A stretch of 64,000 bases of DNA from Pseudomonadota bacterium (GTDB lineage: Bacteria; Pseudomonadota; Gammaproteobacteria; Burkholderiales; Burkholderiaceae_B): assembly GCA_023425645.1 (NCBI GenBank), contig JAFACG010000013.1, forward strand, positions 16,043-80,042, read 5' to 3'. Position numbers and translations under genes: made by a program. This document shows, in pieces, positions 8,777 to 17,723 of this stretch (position 1 is its first letter; each line of letters begins with the position of its first letter). Under the pieces are notes generated by a model, which ran no database searches, was not told the origin of the DNA, and worked only from the letters and a program-made list of their open reading frames with translations.

Positions 8777-8941
8777 ATGAGCGAACTTGAGCTATTGACC
8801 CATGCCGGTGCACGCGGCCGTCGCTACACCGAAGTCAATGGTCATCGCCGCGTGTGTTTCTTCTGGACGCAGCGATTGCCGCATTGGCGGCCTTTGACGA
8901 TCCACTGTCCGAGCCTGGGTCGCCCGCTGAAACCAAGTTGA
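8777..8941 (+). CDS. Possible 54-aa hypothetical protein
   Basis: An ATG 22 bp after the MFS stop opens a 54-aa frame starting MSELELLTHAGARGRRYTEV and ending in a Trp/Pro/Arg-rich segment. A short purine stretch (GGGGGAT) precedes it. No family recognised. It may be a decayed gene start rather than a working gene. Confidence 0.22.
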   Translation: MSELELLTHAGARGRRYTEVNGHRRVCFFWTQRLPHWRPLTIHCPSLGRPLKPS

Positions 8942-9020
8942 CCATTCCTCGAACATGCAGCCCGACGCTGTATGCTCTGCGTTCCAGACGGCAGCTGTGT
9001 GTCCGATACCTGATTTTTCT

Positions 9021-9110
9021 ATGCATCCGGCAGTCATTCTGCCTGCATTGTGGCTGGCGTTTCACATGCTCTGGGCCTGCATCTTGCTGGTGCTGGACGG
9101 GCGGTATTGA
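9021..9110 (+). CDS. Possible 29-aa single-pass membrane peptide
   Basis: The frame MHPAVILPALWLAFHMLWAC continues with ILLVLDGRY and a TGA. It is one hydrophobic helix ending in charged residues. No clear ribosome binding site. It sits about 110 bp before the prepilin gene. Such microproteins exist, but nothing beyond hydrophobicity supports this one. Confidence 0.2.
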   Translation: MHPAVILPALWLAFHMLWACILLVLDGRY

Positions 9111-9223
9111 AGCAGGGGCGGCTGCCTGGCCTGCACTAAGACACTATCAGCCAGCTCGGTTTTTGCGAATTGGAGGGGGCGGGCGGGAAGGGCAGACTAT
9201 GGACTGACTTTGGGGAGATTCCT

Positions 9224-9481
9224 ATGAGGCAGTCCAGCATGCAGCAGCGCGGCCAGGGCATGGTCGAATACCTGGTCATCGTGGCCTTGGTGGCGGTGGC
9301 CGCCATCGCGGTGTATCAATCCTTCGGGCAGGTCATACGCAACCAGACAGCGGCCATGGCCAAGGAGCTGGCCGGCGAGGACGGGTCGGAGCAGACCCGC
9401 CAGGCTCAGTCGGCTGCTGCCGCGGCCGCTGCGCAGGGCGGCTCCAAGGGGCTCAAGTCCTTCACGGGCAATGCGCAATGA
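9224..9481 (+). CDS. flp: Flp-like type IVb prepilin
   Basis: 85 aa. A short basic leader ending RG is followed by QGMVEYLVIVALVAVAAIAV. If a prepilin peptidase cuts after that Gly, Glu falls at +5 and Tyr at +6, the Flp signature. A hydrophilic Ala/Gln/Gly-rich tail follows. It would be the major fibre subunit of a tad-type pilus. It is longer at the C-terminus than classical Flp. ATG 9224 has a GGGGAG ribosome binding site upstream. First gene of the operon; its stop overlaps the next start by 4 bp. The prepilin peptidase it needs is not encoded in the cluster. Confidence 0.82.
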   Translation: MRQSSMQQRGQGMVEYLVIVALVAVAAIAVYQSFGQVIRNQTAAMAKELAGEDGSEQTRQAQSAAAAAAAQGGSKGLKSFTGNAQ

Positions 9482-10860
9482 CGCCGCCGCGCAGGGCTCA
9501 GCAGGGCGCGGCGCTGGCTTGGGGGCTGGTGTCCCTGTCTCTTCTGTCCGTGGCATGGCTCGGGTATTTTCACGTCAACCAGATCGCCGAGCAGCAGGGG
9601 CGCTTGTCGCTCGTGCTGGATGCGGCCGCCTACAGCGCGGCGACCGAGCAGGCGCGCACCCTGAACCTGCTGGCCTACATCAATCGCGCCCAGCTGGGGC
9701 ATCAGCTTGCCTTGGCGCACCTGCTGACCCTGGCCACCTGGGACCGGGCGGCGCAGACCCAGTCCGGGCAGATGCGGCGCGGCAATCCGCCCGCCTATCT
9801 GATCGCCATGATGTTCGGGCCGGGCCATGGGTCCGCCTACCTGGGCGCCCGTCCAGCCGGCGATGGCCAACGCTCCCTGGAGCAGGCCTTCGAGGGCCAC
9901 CAGCAGCTGATCCACCAGGTGCTGGCCAAGGCGCAGGAGCAACTGGTCCAGGAGCTGCCTCAACGTCGCTCCGCCATCATTCAGGCCATCCTGGACGGCA
10001 GCCTGCCGGATTGGCCGGCTCAGAATCGGTCCTGGCAACTGGAAGGGGACGGCTGGCCCGGTTTTCTGCAGCGGCGCAGCGGCCTGGCTCAGTGGCGGCC
10101 GGCATTGTTGCGCTTGACGGCCTTGTACGGCTTTCTCGGACCGCGTGATCATCTTGCCAGCTCGTTCTGGGTCGTGGACCCTCGCTGTCCGCTGTGGCGG
10201 CATCGCTTGCGCCGCTTGGGGCGTACGGCCATGGACGGCCATGGCCGCTGGCATTCCAGCGATACGCAATCCTTGCATGCCGTGCGAGCCAATCGTTGGC
10301 TGGGCTGCTATTTTCGCGAATATGCCATGGCCTGGGCCTTGCAGACGCCCATGGAAACGTCCGGCATCCAGGCGCCCGCGGACTCTTCCGCGCAGAGCTT
10401 CTGGCGTTGGGCCCTGGAACAGGGCAATACATCTCTTTTTTCGGCTGACGATAACGCCGTGGCCAAGGCGTGGGCCCGGCGCGACGTCACGGATTGGAAG
10501 CAGGCGGGCTTGCCGGAGGGATATTCGATCGCCATGCCGGGCTCACGCCTTGGGCTGTGCTTGCGCATGCGTAGTCAAGGCCATCTTGGGCAGGCCGTTC
10601 ATGCCCATTCTTGCGCTCAAACCTTCTTTTCTCTGCCGCCCGGTTCCCATGACGAGGACTCTGGTTCGTCCAGCTTGTTTCTGCCTTTTTGGCAAGCGCG
10701 GCTGAGCGGCGCCGATCAAACGACTGTGCGCAAGCCTCGCCGTAGCAGGCGGGGCCAGGCAAGGCCGGCTCGCTGCAATGCGCGCAGCGCCCCGGCATCG
10801 CGGCAAAGAAGCGCCGGCTGCCAGGCCGGAGTTCTATATGTCGGCGGGGAGCAGTCATGA
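9478..10860 (+). CDS. TadG-like pilus assembly protein
   Basis: 460 aa. One N-terminal membrane helix (about residues 12-32) follows the sequence RRAQQGAALAWG, the usual entry of TadG-like proteins. A segment RLSLVLDAAAYSAATEQART follows, matching the TadG-like N-terminal domain where D, AAA and A/S residues are conserved. The rest is predicted to be outside the cytoplasm. No von Willebrand/MIDAS motif was seen, unlike classical TadG. The C-terminal 50 residues are very Arg/Ala/Ser-rich. Starts at the ATGA overlap with the prepilin gene. Confidence 0.68.
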   Translation: MTPPRRAQQGAALAWGLVSLSLLSVAWLGYFHVNQIAEQQGRLSLVLDAAAYSAATEQARTLNLLAYINRAQLGHQLALAHLLTLATWDRAAQTQSGQMRRGNPPAYLIAMMFGPGHGSAYLGARPAGDGQRSLEQAFEGHQQLIHQVLAKAQEQLVQELPQRRSAIIQAILDGSLPDWPAQNRSWQLEGDGWPGFLQRRSGLAQWRPALLRLTALYGFLGPRDHLASSFWVVDPRCPLWRHRLRRLGRTAMDGHGRWHSSDTQSLHAVRANRWLGCYFREYAMAWALQTPMETSGIQAPADSSAQSFWRWALEQGNTSLFSADDNAVAKAWARRDVTDWKQAGLPEGYSIAMPGSRLGLCLRMRSQGHLGQAVHAHSCAQTFFSLPPGSHDEDSGSSSLFLPFWQARLSGADQTTVRKPRRSRRGQARPARCNARSAPASRQRSAGCQAGVLYVGGEQS

Positions 10861-11600
10861 TCAGGCGCCTTTTCGCAAACAGGCAGCAAGGAGCCGTGCT
10901 TGTGGAGGCCTGCCTTCTGGGAGTGGTGTTGTGCCTGTTGATCCTGAGCGGGCGCTGGCTGATGAGCCAGCAGAATCGCCTGCAGCAGCTACAACAGTTC
11001 AGCCATGCGCAGGTGTTCGCGCATGACTCGGAAGGCGCGCCGATCAGCGAAGGCCACGGGCTGCCGGAGGAGTTCCTCGTGAGCCGACGCTTCGACATAT
11101 TGCCTGGCCAGGCGGCGGAGCCCTTGAGGATAGAGTTGCTGGGCATGCGAAGCGGCGCCTGGCAGGTCCAGTCCAGCATGGGCATGGACTGGCCGGCATG
11201 GATGCCCGGCGTGCAGGCGGCGCTGACGCTGGTGCGGCAATCTCATCTGCTGGCGGGAGCGGGGCAGGCGGACGATACGCAAAGTGCGAAGGCCCGTCTT
11301 GCCGGCAGCCGCAGTGCGTGGGGGCGCGCCATCCAGGCCAGCCTGCAGGCGGCGCAGGCAACCATGCAGGCAGCCGCACCGCTGGATTCGGCCTGGGGGC
11401 GGACGCTCCCGGACCTGGATTGGCTGGGCCCTTGGCAGGATGTCGCACCGGATCTGAGCACGCGCTTGTGCGCAGGCGACACTGCTGATGGCGAAGCCGA
11501 GCAAGGCCGGATCAAGGCGGCACTGCAGGCGCCTGCGCATTGTGGCGCAGATGCTGCGGCCGGCCTGGCGGGGTTCTCGAGCCGACTGGAGGCGCCGTGA
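10857..11600 (+). CDS. TadE-like minor pseudopilin
   Basis: 247 aa. The N-terminus reads RQQGAVLVEACLLGVVLCLL. Cleavage after Gly would put Glu at +5, as in TadE/TadF pseudopilins processed by the same peptidase as Flp. The extracytoplasmic remainder has no recognisable fold; two Cys near the C-terminus (in LCAGDT and HCGADA) could form a disulfide. Four-bp overlap with the gene before and after. Probably a low-abundance component of the fibre base or tip. Confidence 0.62.
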   Translation: MIRRLFANRQQGAVLVEACLLGVVLCLLILSGRWLMSQQNRLQQLQQFSHAQVFAHDSEGAPISEGHGLPEEFLVSRRFDILPGQAAEPLRIELLGMRSGAWQVQSSMGMDWPAWMPGVQAALTLVRQSHLLAGAGQADDTQSAKARLAGSRSAWGRAIQASLQAAQATMQAAAPLDSAWGRTLPDLDWLGPWQDVAPDLSTRLCAGDTADGEAEQGRIKAALQAPAHCGADAAAGLAGFSSRLEAP

Positions 11601-12193
11601 AATCCTGGCTTGTATTTTGTCTGCTGCTCTTGTCTGGATTCTGTTTGGCTGCGGCGGTACCGCCTCCTTTGAACGACCCGGCGGTGAACTGGAGCGGGGG
11701 CCAGGGCAGTCGCACGCCTCAAGGGGTGTTGTGGTCCTGGAACATGCGGACAGATCTGCCCGCACAGGATTTGTCGGAGCGGCTCGAATCGGCTTGCGGC
11801 GCGTTCCACCGCGCCCTGCGCCTGCACAAACAATGGGTCTTCAGCGCGCAGCACGGGAACAGAAGCTGCGTGCTGTGGCTGGACGGCCTGCACGGGCCGG
11901 ACTTGTCAGGTTCTTTGAGCATGTCGGAGGCGGGCCGCCCGGAGCCAATGCCGCCAGCGCCCATCCCCGGGCCTGTGTTGTGGCAACACGAACAGCAAGG
12001 GGAAGGGCGGGCCTGGCTGGTCCAGGTCCAGGATGGCTGGCGCACCCGTCTAGGCGACGCGGGCTGGCGCCCGGCCGCCTCAGGGAGCGTCTGGAGGCGG
12101 GAGCAGTCCGTGCTTGAAGTCGTCGAGGTGGAGCATGGGCGCCTCATGTATCTGTTGGTGATCTGCAGGGGCTGTACACAGGAGTCGCCATGA
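11597..12193 (+). CDS. Exported hypothetical protein of the pilus operon
   Basis: 198 aa from a GTG at 11597 that overlaps the previous stop (GTGA). A Sec signal peptide is clear: KSWLVFCLLLLSGFCLAAA, with likely cleavage after the Ala run. The mature part is about 175 aa, Trp-rich, with four Cys (ACGAF, SCVLW and CRGC near the end) that may pair in the periplasm. No family recognised. The position between TadE-like and CpaB suggests a periplasmic pilotin- or TadD/RcpB-like accessory role, an inference from context only. Confidence 0.6.
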   Translation: MKSWLVFCLLLLSGFCLAAAVPPPLNDPAVNWSGGQGSRTPQGVLWSWNMRTDLPAQDLSERLESACGAFHRALRLHKQWVFSAQHGNRSCVLWLDGLHGPDLSGSLSMSEAGRPEPMPPAPIPGPVLWQHEQQGEGRAWLVQVQDGWRTRLGDAGWRPAASGSVWRREQSVLEVVEVEHGRLMYLLVICRGCTQESP

Positions 12194-13074
12194 CTTTTTC
12201 CGACTTGTTTCGTGTTGTTCGCCATCCCAGCGTCGGATTGGGTGGAGCGGCTTTGCTGGCGGGCCTGATGGCGGCCGGGTCCATGAGCGAGTATCTTGAT
12301 CAGCAGGAGCAGGCGCTGCGTCAGGCCGCAGTCCGTCCGCATGTCGAGCGCGTAGTCGCCGCCGTCGCGCTGGAAGCTGGAACGGTGTTGCAGGTTGCGC
12401 ATCTGGCCGCGCGCGCCTATCCGGCGGAACTGGCGCCCAGCGACAGCCTGGACGCGGCGCGTTTCGAGGATCTGGACGGCATGGTGCTCACCCAGGCTCT
12501 GCGGGCGGGGGATCTGATCACCCGAGCGCACGTGCAGGCGCCCTCCGGGCCTTTCTCCGAACAGTTGCTGTCGGGCAGGCGCGCCGTGACGGTGCCGGTC
12601 GATGCGCTCAGTTCGGTTTCCGGCCTGATCCGCCCCGGCGACCTGATCGACATCTACGTCAGTTTCGACGATCGCCAGCGGCGCGTCACCGCTCCTTTGC
12701 TGCAGTCCGTGGCCGTGCTGGCCACGGGCCACAAGGCGCAGGGAATGGGGGGCGGCCCAGGCGCTGAAACGCAGGACTACAACACGCTGACCCTGGACGT
12801 GGGGCCGGACGAGGCCCTGAAGCTGCTGGCGGCTCGCCAGCACGGCCGCATCACGGCCTTGCTGCGCCATCCCGAGGACCAGACGCCCCATCAAGCCGCC
12901 GTGCGCGGCGAACTGGCCGATATCCTGGGCCTCGCACCGGATGGCGCTCCCGGCAAGCCCGTGGAGGTCCTGTACGGCAATCGGCCGTCGCACGATGTCG
13001 GGTCGCCGGAGTTGGAAAGGCTGGGCTGGCTGGACTTGCCTGATGCCCTTCCCGTGCCAAAGGGGCGGCCATGA
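12190..13074 (+). CDS. cpaB: CpaB/RcpC pilus assembly protein
   Basis: 294 aa. An N-terminal membrane helix (about residues 17-32) is followed by an SAF domain (VVAAVALEAGTVLQVAHLAA through RAGDLITRAHV) and then the CpaB core with RRAVTVPVDALSSVSGLIRPGD cut across a conserved turn, and DLIDIYV. CpaB/RcpC is a periplasmic partner of the secretin in tad systems and may bind peptidoglycan through its beta-clip SAF domain. Four-bp overlaps tie it to both neighbours. Confidence 0.88.
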   Translation: MTFSDLFRVVRHPSVGLGGAALLAGLMAAGSMSEYLDQQEQALRQAAVRPHVERVVAAVALEAGTVLQVAHLAARAYPAELAPSDSLDAARFEDLDGMVLTQALRAGDLITRAHVQAPSGPFSEQLLSGRRAVTVPVDALSSVSGLIRPGDLIDIYVSFDDRQRRVTAPLLQSVAVLATGHKAQGMGGGPGAETQDYNTLTLDVGPDEALKLLAARQHGRITALLRHPEDQTPHQAAVRGELADILGLAPDGAPGKPVEVLYGNRPSHDVGSPELERLGWLDLPDALPVPKGRP

Positions 13075-14444
13075 AAGAGACCAGGCGTCTTTGCCGGTGG
13101 CTGGGCCTGTTCATGCTGGGCTGGATGCCCGTACAGCTCTGCGCGCAGGATCTGGCTTTGCAGGTGGGCGAATTGCTGGTCTTGCCAGGCGGCCAGGTCG
13201 AACGTGTGGCGGTGGGCGACGGCGATATCGTCCATGCGGTCACCACGGATGCGCGCGAATTGATCTTGTTCGCGCGCAAGGCGGGCGCCACGTCGGTGCA
13301 GGTCTGGCGCAGTTCGGGCCAAAGCCGCTCATACCAGGTGCAGGTCTCGCCCGAGAACCATCGCCAGACCCTGTCCGAATTGCGGGAGCTGTTGGCGCGC
13401 ATTCCGCAATTGCGTATCAGCGAACTGGGCGGCAAGCTGGTGCTGGAAGGCGAAGGGCTCAGCGACCAGGACAAGGAACGCATCCAGTCCCTCAGCCAGC
13501 AGCACCCGCAGCTGCTGGACTTCACCCAGCAGGACGGCTGGGAACCCATGGTGCTGCTGGACGTGCAGGTGGTCGAGGTGCCCCGCAACAGTCTGCGCGA
13601 ACTGGGCGTACGATGGGAGGGCGCTTCCCAGGGGGGATTGAGCATGGGGGGAGGCTGGGACGCCGCCACGCATCAGTTCCTGGAGCGCCCCGGCGAAGCC
13701 GTGCTGCCCTTGCCCTATCCGGCGCGGCATGGCGCGGCCTTCTTCGGAGTGGGAGCGCTGATGTCGGCCCGGGTGCAGGCCATGGCTCAGGAGGGCCAGG
13801 CCGTGGTGCTGGCCCAGCCTCAGCTTCTGGCGCGCAGCGGCTCGCAGGCCGAGTTCCTTGCCGGCGGCGAATTGCCTTACACCGTGACGGACGCCAAGGG
13901 CAACAGCAACACGGCGTTCAAGCCCTACGGCGTGTCATTGCGCATCGTGCCGCGGGTGGAGCGCGGCGGTCTGGTGCGTTCGCGTATCGAGGTCGAAGTC
14001 AGCTCGGTGGACGCCAGCCTGTCGCAGCCCGCGGGACCCTCGCTCAAGACCCGTCGCGCCTCGACGGAGTTCAATGTGCGCTCCGGACAGACACTGGTGC
14101 TGGCCGGCTTCATTTCGCGCGAGGAATCCCGCCACGTCGACCGGCTGCCGGGCCTGGCCAGCCTGCCCGTCCTGGGGGCGCTGTTCCGTTCGGAGCGCTT
14201 CGCCCGCCAGGAGACGGAGCTGGCGGTGTTCGTCACGCCCACTCTGGTGACCGCGGATCATCCGGATCTGCTCTCGCGTCAGGCGAATTCGGCCCAGTGG
14301 CTGGAACAGGCCTTTCCCGATGCGCCCAGGCTGAACACGCCGGTACGCAGCCCCGTCGCCGAGCCCGCGGCAGATTCGTTCTGGCGCGGCAGTGCATCCC
14401 AATGGCGCAATCCCGATGCCGAGGTCTACCGTGTTGAGCCTTGA
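13071..14444 (+). CDS. cpaC: Tad secretin (CpaC/RcpA family)
   Basis: 457 aa. A signal peptide (residues 1-24, ending QLCAQ) leads into the N-terminal secretin domain (LLVLPGGQVERVAVGDGDIV), a BON-like/N1 segment, and the C-terminal secretin barrel domain with VVLAQPQLLARSGSQAEFLA, GGELPYTV and a late VPRVERGG-IEVEVSSVD stretch, then LVLAGFISREESRHVDRLPG. It forms the outer-membrane channel for the pilus. The length is normal for the tad type. No separate pilotin lipoprotein was identified. Confidence 0.93.
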   Translation: MKETRRLCRWLGLFMLGWMPVQLCAQDLALQVGELLVLPGGQVERVAVGDGDIVHAVTTDARELILFARKAGATSVQVWRSSGQSRSYQVQVSPENHRQTLSELRELLARIPQLRISELGGKLVLEGEGLSDQDKERIQSLSQQHPQLLDFTQQDGWEPMVLLDVQVVEVPRNSLRELGVRWEGASQGGLSMGGGWDAATHQFLERPGEAVLPLPYPARHGAAFFGVGALMSARVQAMAQEGQAVVLAQPQLLARSGSQAEFLAGGELPYTVTDAKGNSNTAFKPYGVSLRIVPRVERGGLVRSRIEVEVSSVDASLSQPAGPSLKTRRASTEFNVRSGQTLVLAGFISREESRHVDRLPGLASLPVLGALFRSERFARQETELAVFVTPTLVTADHPDLLSRQANSAQWLEQAFPDAPRLNTPVRSPVAEPAADSFWRGSASQWRNPDAEVYRVEP

Positions 14445-16008
14445 AGTCTGCTCCGAGCGCGCCTCTGCGCGCCGCTGTTCTCTGGCCCTGCCCGCGCTGG
14501 TGGGACGGGATCCGGGCTGCGACCTGGTCCTGCCGTCCTGGCGTATCGCCCGCCAGCACGCCAGCCTTCTGGACCGGGCGGGCGCCGTGTACGTGCAGGA
14601 CCATGGCTCCCTGACCGGAGTGCTGCTCAATGGGCGGCGCGTCTATGACGACGGCCCCTTGCGCCAGGGCGACGTGCTGACACTGGGAGGTTTTACCCTG
14701 CGGGTGCTGGGCTTGCTTCATGCGCCATCCGAAGCGGACAAGACGCGGGGAGTCGAGCCCGTCGAGCAGGCGGAACCGCTTGCATCGCCGCCCCCGCAGA
14801 GCGCGATGTTCAGGCAGGAACAACAGCGCCTGCATCAGGCCTTGCTCGATGCCCTGGAGCTGGAGCGCCGCGACCTGTCCAGGGTCAGCGATCAGCAGCT
14901 GTATCAAGAGGCCTATGAGTGCGTGGGCCGGCTCATCCAGGTCCAATGCGCCTTGCCGCCCGTCGAGCAGGCCGGCCTGCAGGCGGCGGTGTGCGCCGAA
15001 GCAGTGGGTCTGGGGCCTCTGGAACCTTTGCTGGCCGACCCCGGCGTATCGGAGATCATGGTCAATCATTACGCCAGTGTCTTCGTGGAGCAGGGCGGGC
15101 GCCTTCAGCCGCACCCGGCCTCCTTCAGTAGCGAAGCGGCCCTGAGGGCCGTCATCGATCGCATCCTGGCGCCGATCGGGCGCCGCCTGGATGTCAGCTC
15201 GCCGGCCGTGGACGGCCGGCTGCCCGACGGCTCCCGCTTCCATGCCGTGCTGGCCCCGGTCGCGGTCAAAGGCACTTGCGTGACCATACGCAAGTTTCCC
15301 AGACGCCGCCTGTCGCTGGACGATCTGCTGCGCTCAGGCAGTCTGTCCGCCGACATGGCTGCCTTCCTGCGCCAGGCCGTGGACCAGCGCTGCAATGTGC
15401 TGGTGTCCGGCGGCACCGGTACGGGCAAGACGACCTTGCTCAATGTGCTCAGCACCTGCATCGATCCCGGCGAGCGCATCGTCACGCTGGAAGATGCGGC
15501 GGAACTGCAGTTGCAGCATGCGAACTGGGTGGCGTTGGAATCGCGTCCCGCCAATGCGGAGGGGCAGGGCCAGGTGGACATACGCAGCCTGCTGCGTCAG
15601 GCCTTGCGCATGAGGCCGGACCGGATCGTGGTGGGGGAGTGCCGCGGAGCGGAGGCTTTCGACATGCTCTCGGCCATGAACACCGGTCACGAAGGATCCA
15701 TGGGAACCTTGCATGCGAACAGCCCCCGCGACGCCTTGTCCCGCCTGGAGGGCATGGTCCTGATGGCGGGGCTGGACCTGCCCCTGAACGTCGTGCGCGA
15801 ACATATCGCCCGGGCCCTGCATGTGCTGGTTCAACTGTGCCGCTTGCCGGACGGCCGCCGCCTGATCAGCGAGATCGTTGAAGTGACCGGCATCGAAGGG
15901 CACTGCATTCAGATGCAGACCTTGTACAGCTATCGCCCCGAGGGCGGCTTCAGCGGCAGCGGCCTGGTGTCCGAGCGCCTGGGCTTGCTCCGGAGGGAGC
16001 GGCCATGA
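14431..16008 (+). CDS. cpaF: FHA-CpaF/TadA fusion secretion ATPase
   Basis: 525 aa from GTG 14431, which has GAGG six bases upstream; ATG 14416 is a possible alternative. The protein overlaps the secretin end. Residues about 10-90 form an FHA phosphopeptide-binding domain (LVGRDPGCDLVLPSWRIARQ, then HASLL and the NGRRV turn). After a linker comes the CpaF/TadA ATPase: Walker A GGTGTGKTT at residues 327-335, the Asp box VTLEDAAELQL, Walker B-like IVVGECRGAEA and the His box TGHEGSMGTLHANS. It powers pilus extension. The FHA part suggests control by Thr phosphorylation. No kinase is encoded nearby. Confidence 0.93.
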   Translation: MLSLEVCSERASARRCSLALPALVGRDPGCDLVLPSWRIARQHASLLDRAGAVYVQDHGSLTGVLLNGRRVYDDGPLRQGDVLTLGGFTLRVLGLLHAPSEADKTRGVEPVEQAEPLASPPPQSAMFRQEQQRLHQALLDALELERRDLSRVSDQQLYQEAYECVGRLIQVQCALPPVEQAGLQAAVCAEAVGLGPLEPLLADPGVSEIMVNHYASVFVEQGGRLQPHPASFSSEAALRAVIDRILAPIGRRLDVSSPAVDGRLPDGSRFHAVLAPVAVKGTCVTIRKFPRRRLSLDDLLRSGSLSADMAAFLRQAVDQRCNVLVSGGTGTGKTTLLNVLSTCIDPGERIVTLEDAAELQLQHANWVALESRPANAEGQGQVDIRSLLRQALRMRPDRIVVGECRGAEAFDMLSAMNTGHEGSMGTLHANSPRDALSRLEGMVLMAGLDLPLNVVREHIARALHVLVQLCRLPDGRRLISEIVEVTGIEGHCIQMQTLYSYRPEGGFSGSGLVSERLGLLRRERP

Positions 16009-16850
16009 AGCCCGTGGCGCTCATTCTTGTGCTGCTGGGCGCGTGCCTGCTGGCGCTCCTGCTGCTGCGCCTGTCCAGCGGGCTGGCCCGGTCCTATCGC
16101 CGGCACCTGCAGGTCAGCTCCAGGGACAGCCTGCAGTCTCATTTTGTCTTCGTACGCAGCCAGTATCTGGTAGCGGCCAGTGTGGCGCTGCCGCCCGTGC
16201 TTCTGGCGCTCGTCTGGTGGTTGTGGCAATCGCTCGTGCTGGCGGCGGCTTGCGCCATTGCGGGGCTGGTGCTGCCTATCCTGCTGCTGCGCGGCGTGCG
16301 GGCCCGCCGCCTGCAGCGCCTGCGCCGGCAATTGCCGGATTTTGTCCTGTCCCTGGCCCTGGCGCTGCAAGCCGGCCTGGCTCTGCAGGCCGCTTTGCAG
16401 CAATTGGCGCAATCTCTCGCGCCGCCTCTGGGGCAGGAGCTGCGCCTGCTCTTGCGTCAACAGCGGCTGGGCCTGGGACGGCAGGCCAGCTATGAGGAAC
16501 TGCTGGCGCGCGCGCCCCTGGCCGAGCTGGGCATGTTTTTGAGCGTGCTGCACATGGGGCTGGGAACAGGAGCCGGCATGGCCGGCATGCTCAGGATTCT
16601 GTCGCAGACCTTGCGAAACCGCCTGGCCATGGAAGAGAAAATCCAGGCTCTGACCGCTCAGGCTCGTCTGCAGGCGCGCATCATGCTGGGATTGCCGCTG
16701 CTGCTGGCCGCTGCCCTGTACGCGCTGGATCCGGAAGGCTTTGGCCAGGCCTGGTTCAGCCGGGCCGGCGCCTGGGTGGCGGCAGGCATCCTGGCCATGC
16801 TGTCCACCGGCCTGTGGTGGATGCGCCTGATTCTGCGCGGCAAGGAGTAG
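16005..16850 (+). CDS. tadB: TadB, inner-membrane platform protein
   Basis: 281 aa with helices at both ends and a T2SS-F (GspF-like) domain in the middle: LRRQLPDFVLSLALALQAGL, then GTGAGMAGMLRILSQTLRNR. With TadC it forms the inner-membrane platform on which the ATPase acts. ATG overlaps the ATPase stop by 4 bp. Length and helix layout are normal for TadB. Confidence 0.88.
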   Translation: MKPVALILVLLGACLLALLLLRLSSGLARSYRRHLQVSSRDSLQSHFVFVRSQYLVAASVALPPVLLALVWWLWQSLVLAAACAIAGLVLPILLLRGVRARRLQRLRRQLPDFVLSLALALQAGLALQAALQQLAQSLAPPLGQELRLLLRQQRLGLGRQASYEELLARAPLAELGMFLSVLHMGLGTGAGMAGMLRILSQTLRNRLAMEEKIQALTAQARLQARIMLGLPLLLAAALYALDPEGFGQAWFSRAGAWVAAGILAMLSTGLWWMRLILRGKE

Positions 16851-16852
16851 AC

Positions 16853-17713
16853 ATGCATCGAATTTCCTGGTTGCTGGCCGGTGCGAGCGCAAGCTGTTTG
16901 TTGATGGCCTTGCTGTGGGGCTGGCAGGCGCGCTGTCGGCAGTTGATGCGAGCTGGCCGACGGCCCGCACAAGCAGCCCTGCAGGCCTGGGAGGCCCCGT
17001 TTCTCAAGTTGCTGGCGATTGCGGGCTCCTTGCCTTTGATCAACGAATGGCTGTATCGCTTCGCCCAGCCAACGGCTCGGGATCCGGTCGGCGCCTTGGC
17101 CAGGACCTTGGCGCTGGCCAGTCTGCTTGCACTGGGCAGTGCGGCGGCCTTGTTGCGTCTGGGTTTTCCGTTGCGCGCCACCGCGTGGTCCTGCGCGGCC
17201 ATCGTGCCGGTCAGCCTGATGCATTGGCTGCAGCAGGTGCGCATCTCCCAGCGCAAGCAGGCCGGCGTCTGTCGTCGCGACCTGCCGTTCTTTCTGGACC
17301 TGCTGGTGTTGGCGGTGGAGTCGGGGCTGGGGCTGCAGCAAGCATGGACCCAATCCCTGGAAAGTCTTCCCGATGGCGCCTTGAGGCATGTCCTGTCCAT
17401 GGCGCTGGCGGACATGCGCACCGGGCGACGGCTGTCGCAGGCCATGCGTTCCGCGGGTCGGCGGATCAGGCTGGCGGACCTGGAGGAACTGGCCCTGGCG
17501 CTGGAGCTGGCCCAGGAGACGGGCCTGTCCCTGGCAAGCTTGCTGCGCGCCCAATCGGAGCAGTTGCGCAACCGCTTGCACCTGGAAGCCGAGCAGCGGG
17601 CCCTGAAGCTGCCTGTCCACCTGCTTCTGCCTTTGGTGGTCTGCATCTTTCCCTGCACCTTCCTGGTCCTGGGCATGACCTTGCTGGGGCCATGGCTGTC
17701 AGCGCCTTTCTGA
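16853..17713 (+). CDS. tadC: TadC, inner-membrane platform protein
   Basis: 286 aa from ATG 16853, 2 bp after the tadB stop. N-terminal helix, basic cytoplasmic segment, paired central helices and the T2SS-F domain (DLPFFLDLLVLAVESGLGLQ; LALELAQETGLSLASLLRAQ), then two C-terminal helices. Partner of TadB. An upstream in-frame start would only extend into tadB and was not used. Confidence 0.88.
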   Translation: MHRISWLLAGASASCLLMALLWGWQARCRQLMRAGRRPAQAALQAWEAPFLKLLAIAGSLPLINEWLYRFAQPTARDPVGALARTLALASLLALGSAAALLRLGFPLRATAWSCAAIVPVSLMHWLQQVRISQRKQAGVCRRDLPFFLDLLVLAVESGLGLQQAWTQSLESLPDGALRHVLSMALADMRTGRRLSQAMRSAGRRIRLADLEELALALELAQETGLSLASLLRAQSEQLRNRLHLEAEQRALKLPVHLLLPLVVCIFPCTFLVLGMTLLGPWLSAPF

Positions 17714-17723
17714 GGCGGCGCTC

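Larger units (their letters stand above)
8755..9223. other. Gap between the MFS gene and the pilus operon
   Basis: About 470 bp without a convincing gene. It holds two short open frames (8777-8941 and 9021-9110, listed separately) and the upstream region of the pilus operon. No sigma-54 or strong sigma-70 promoter was clear to me. Confidence 0.6.
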
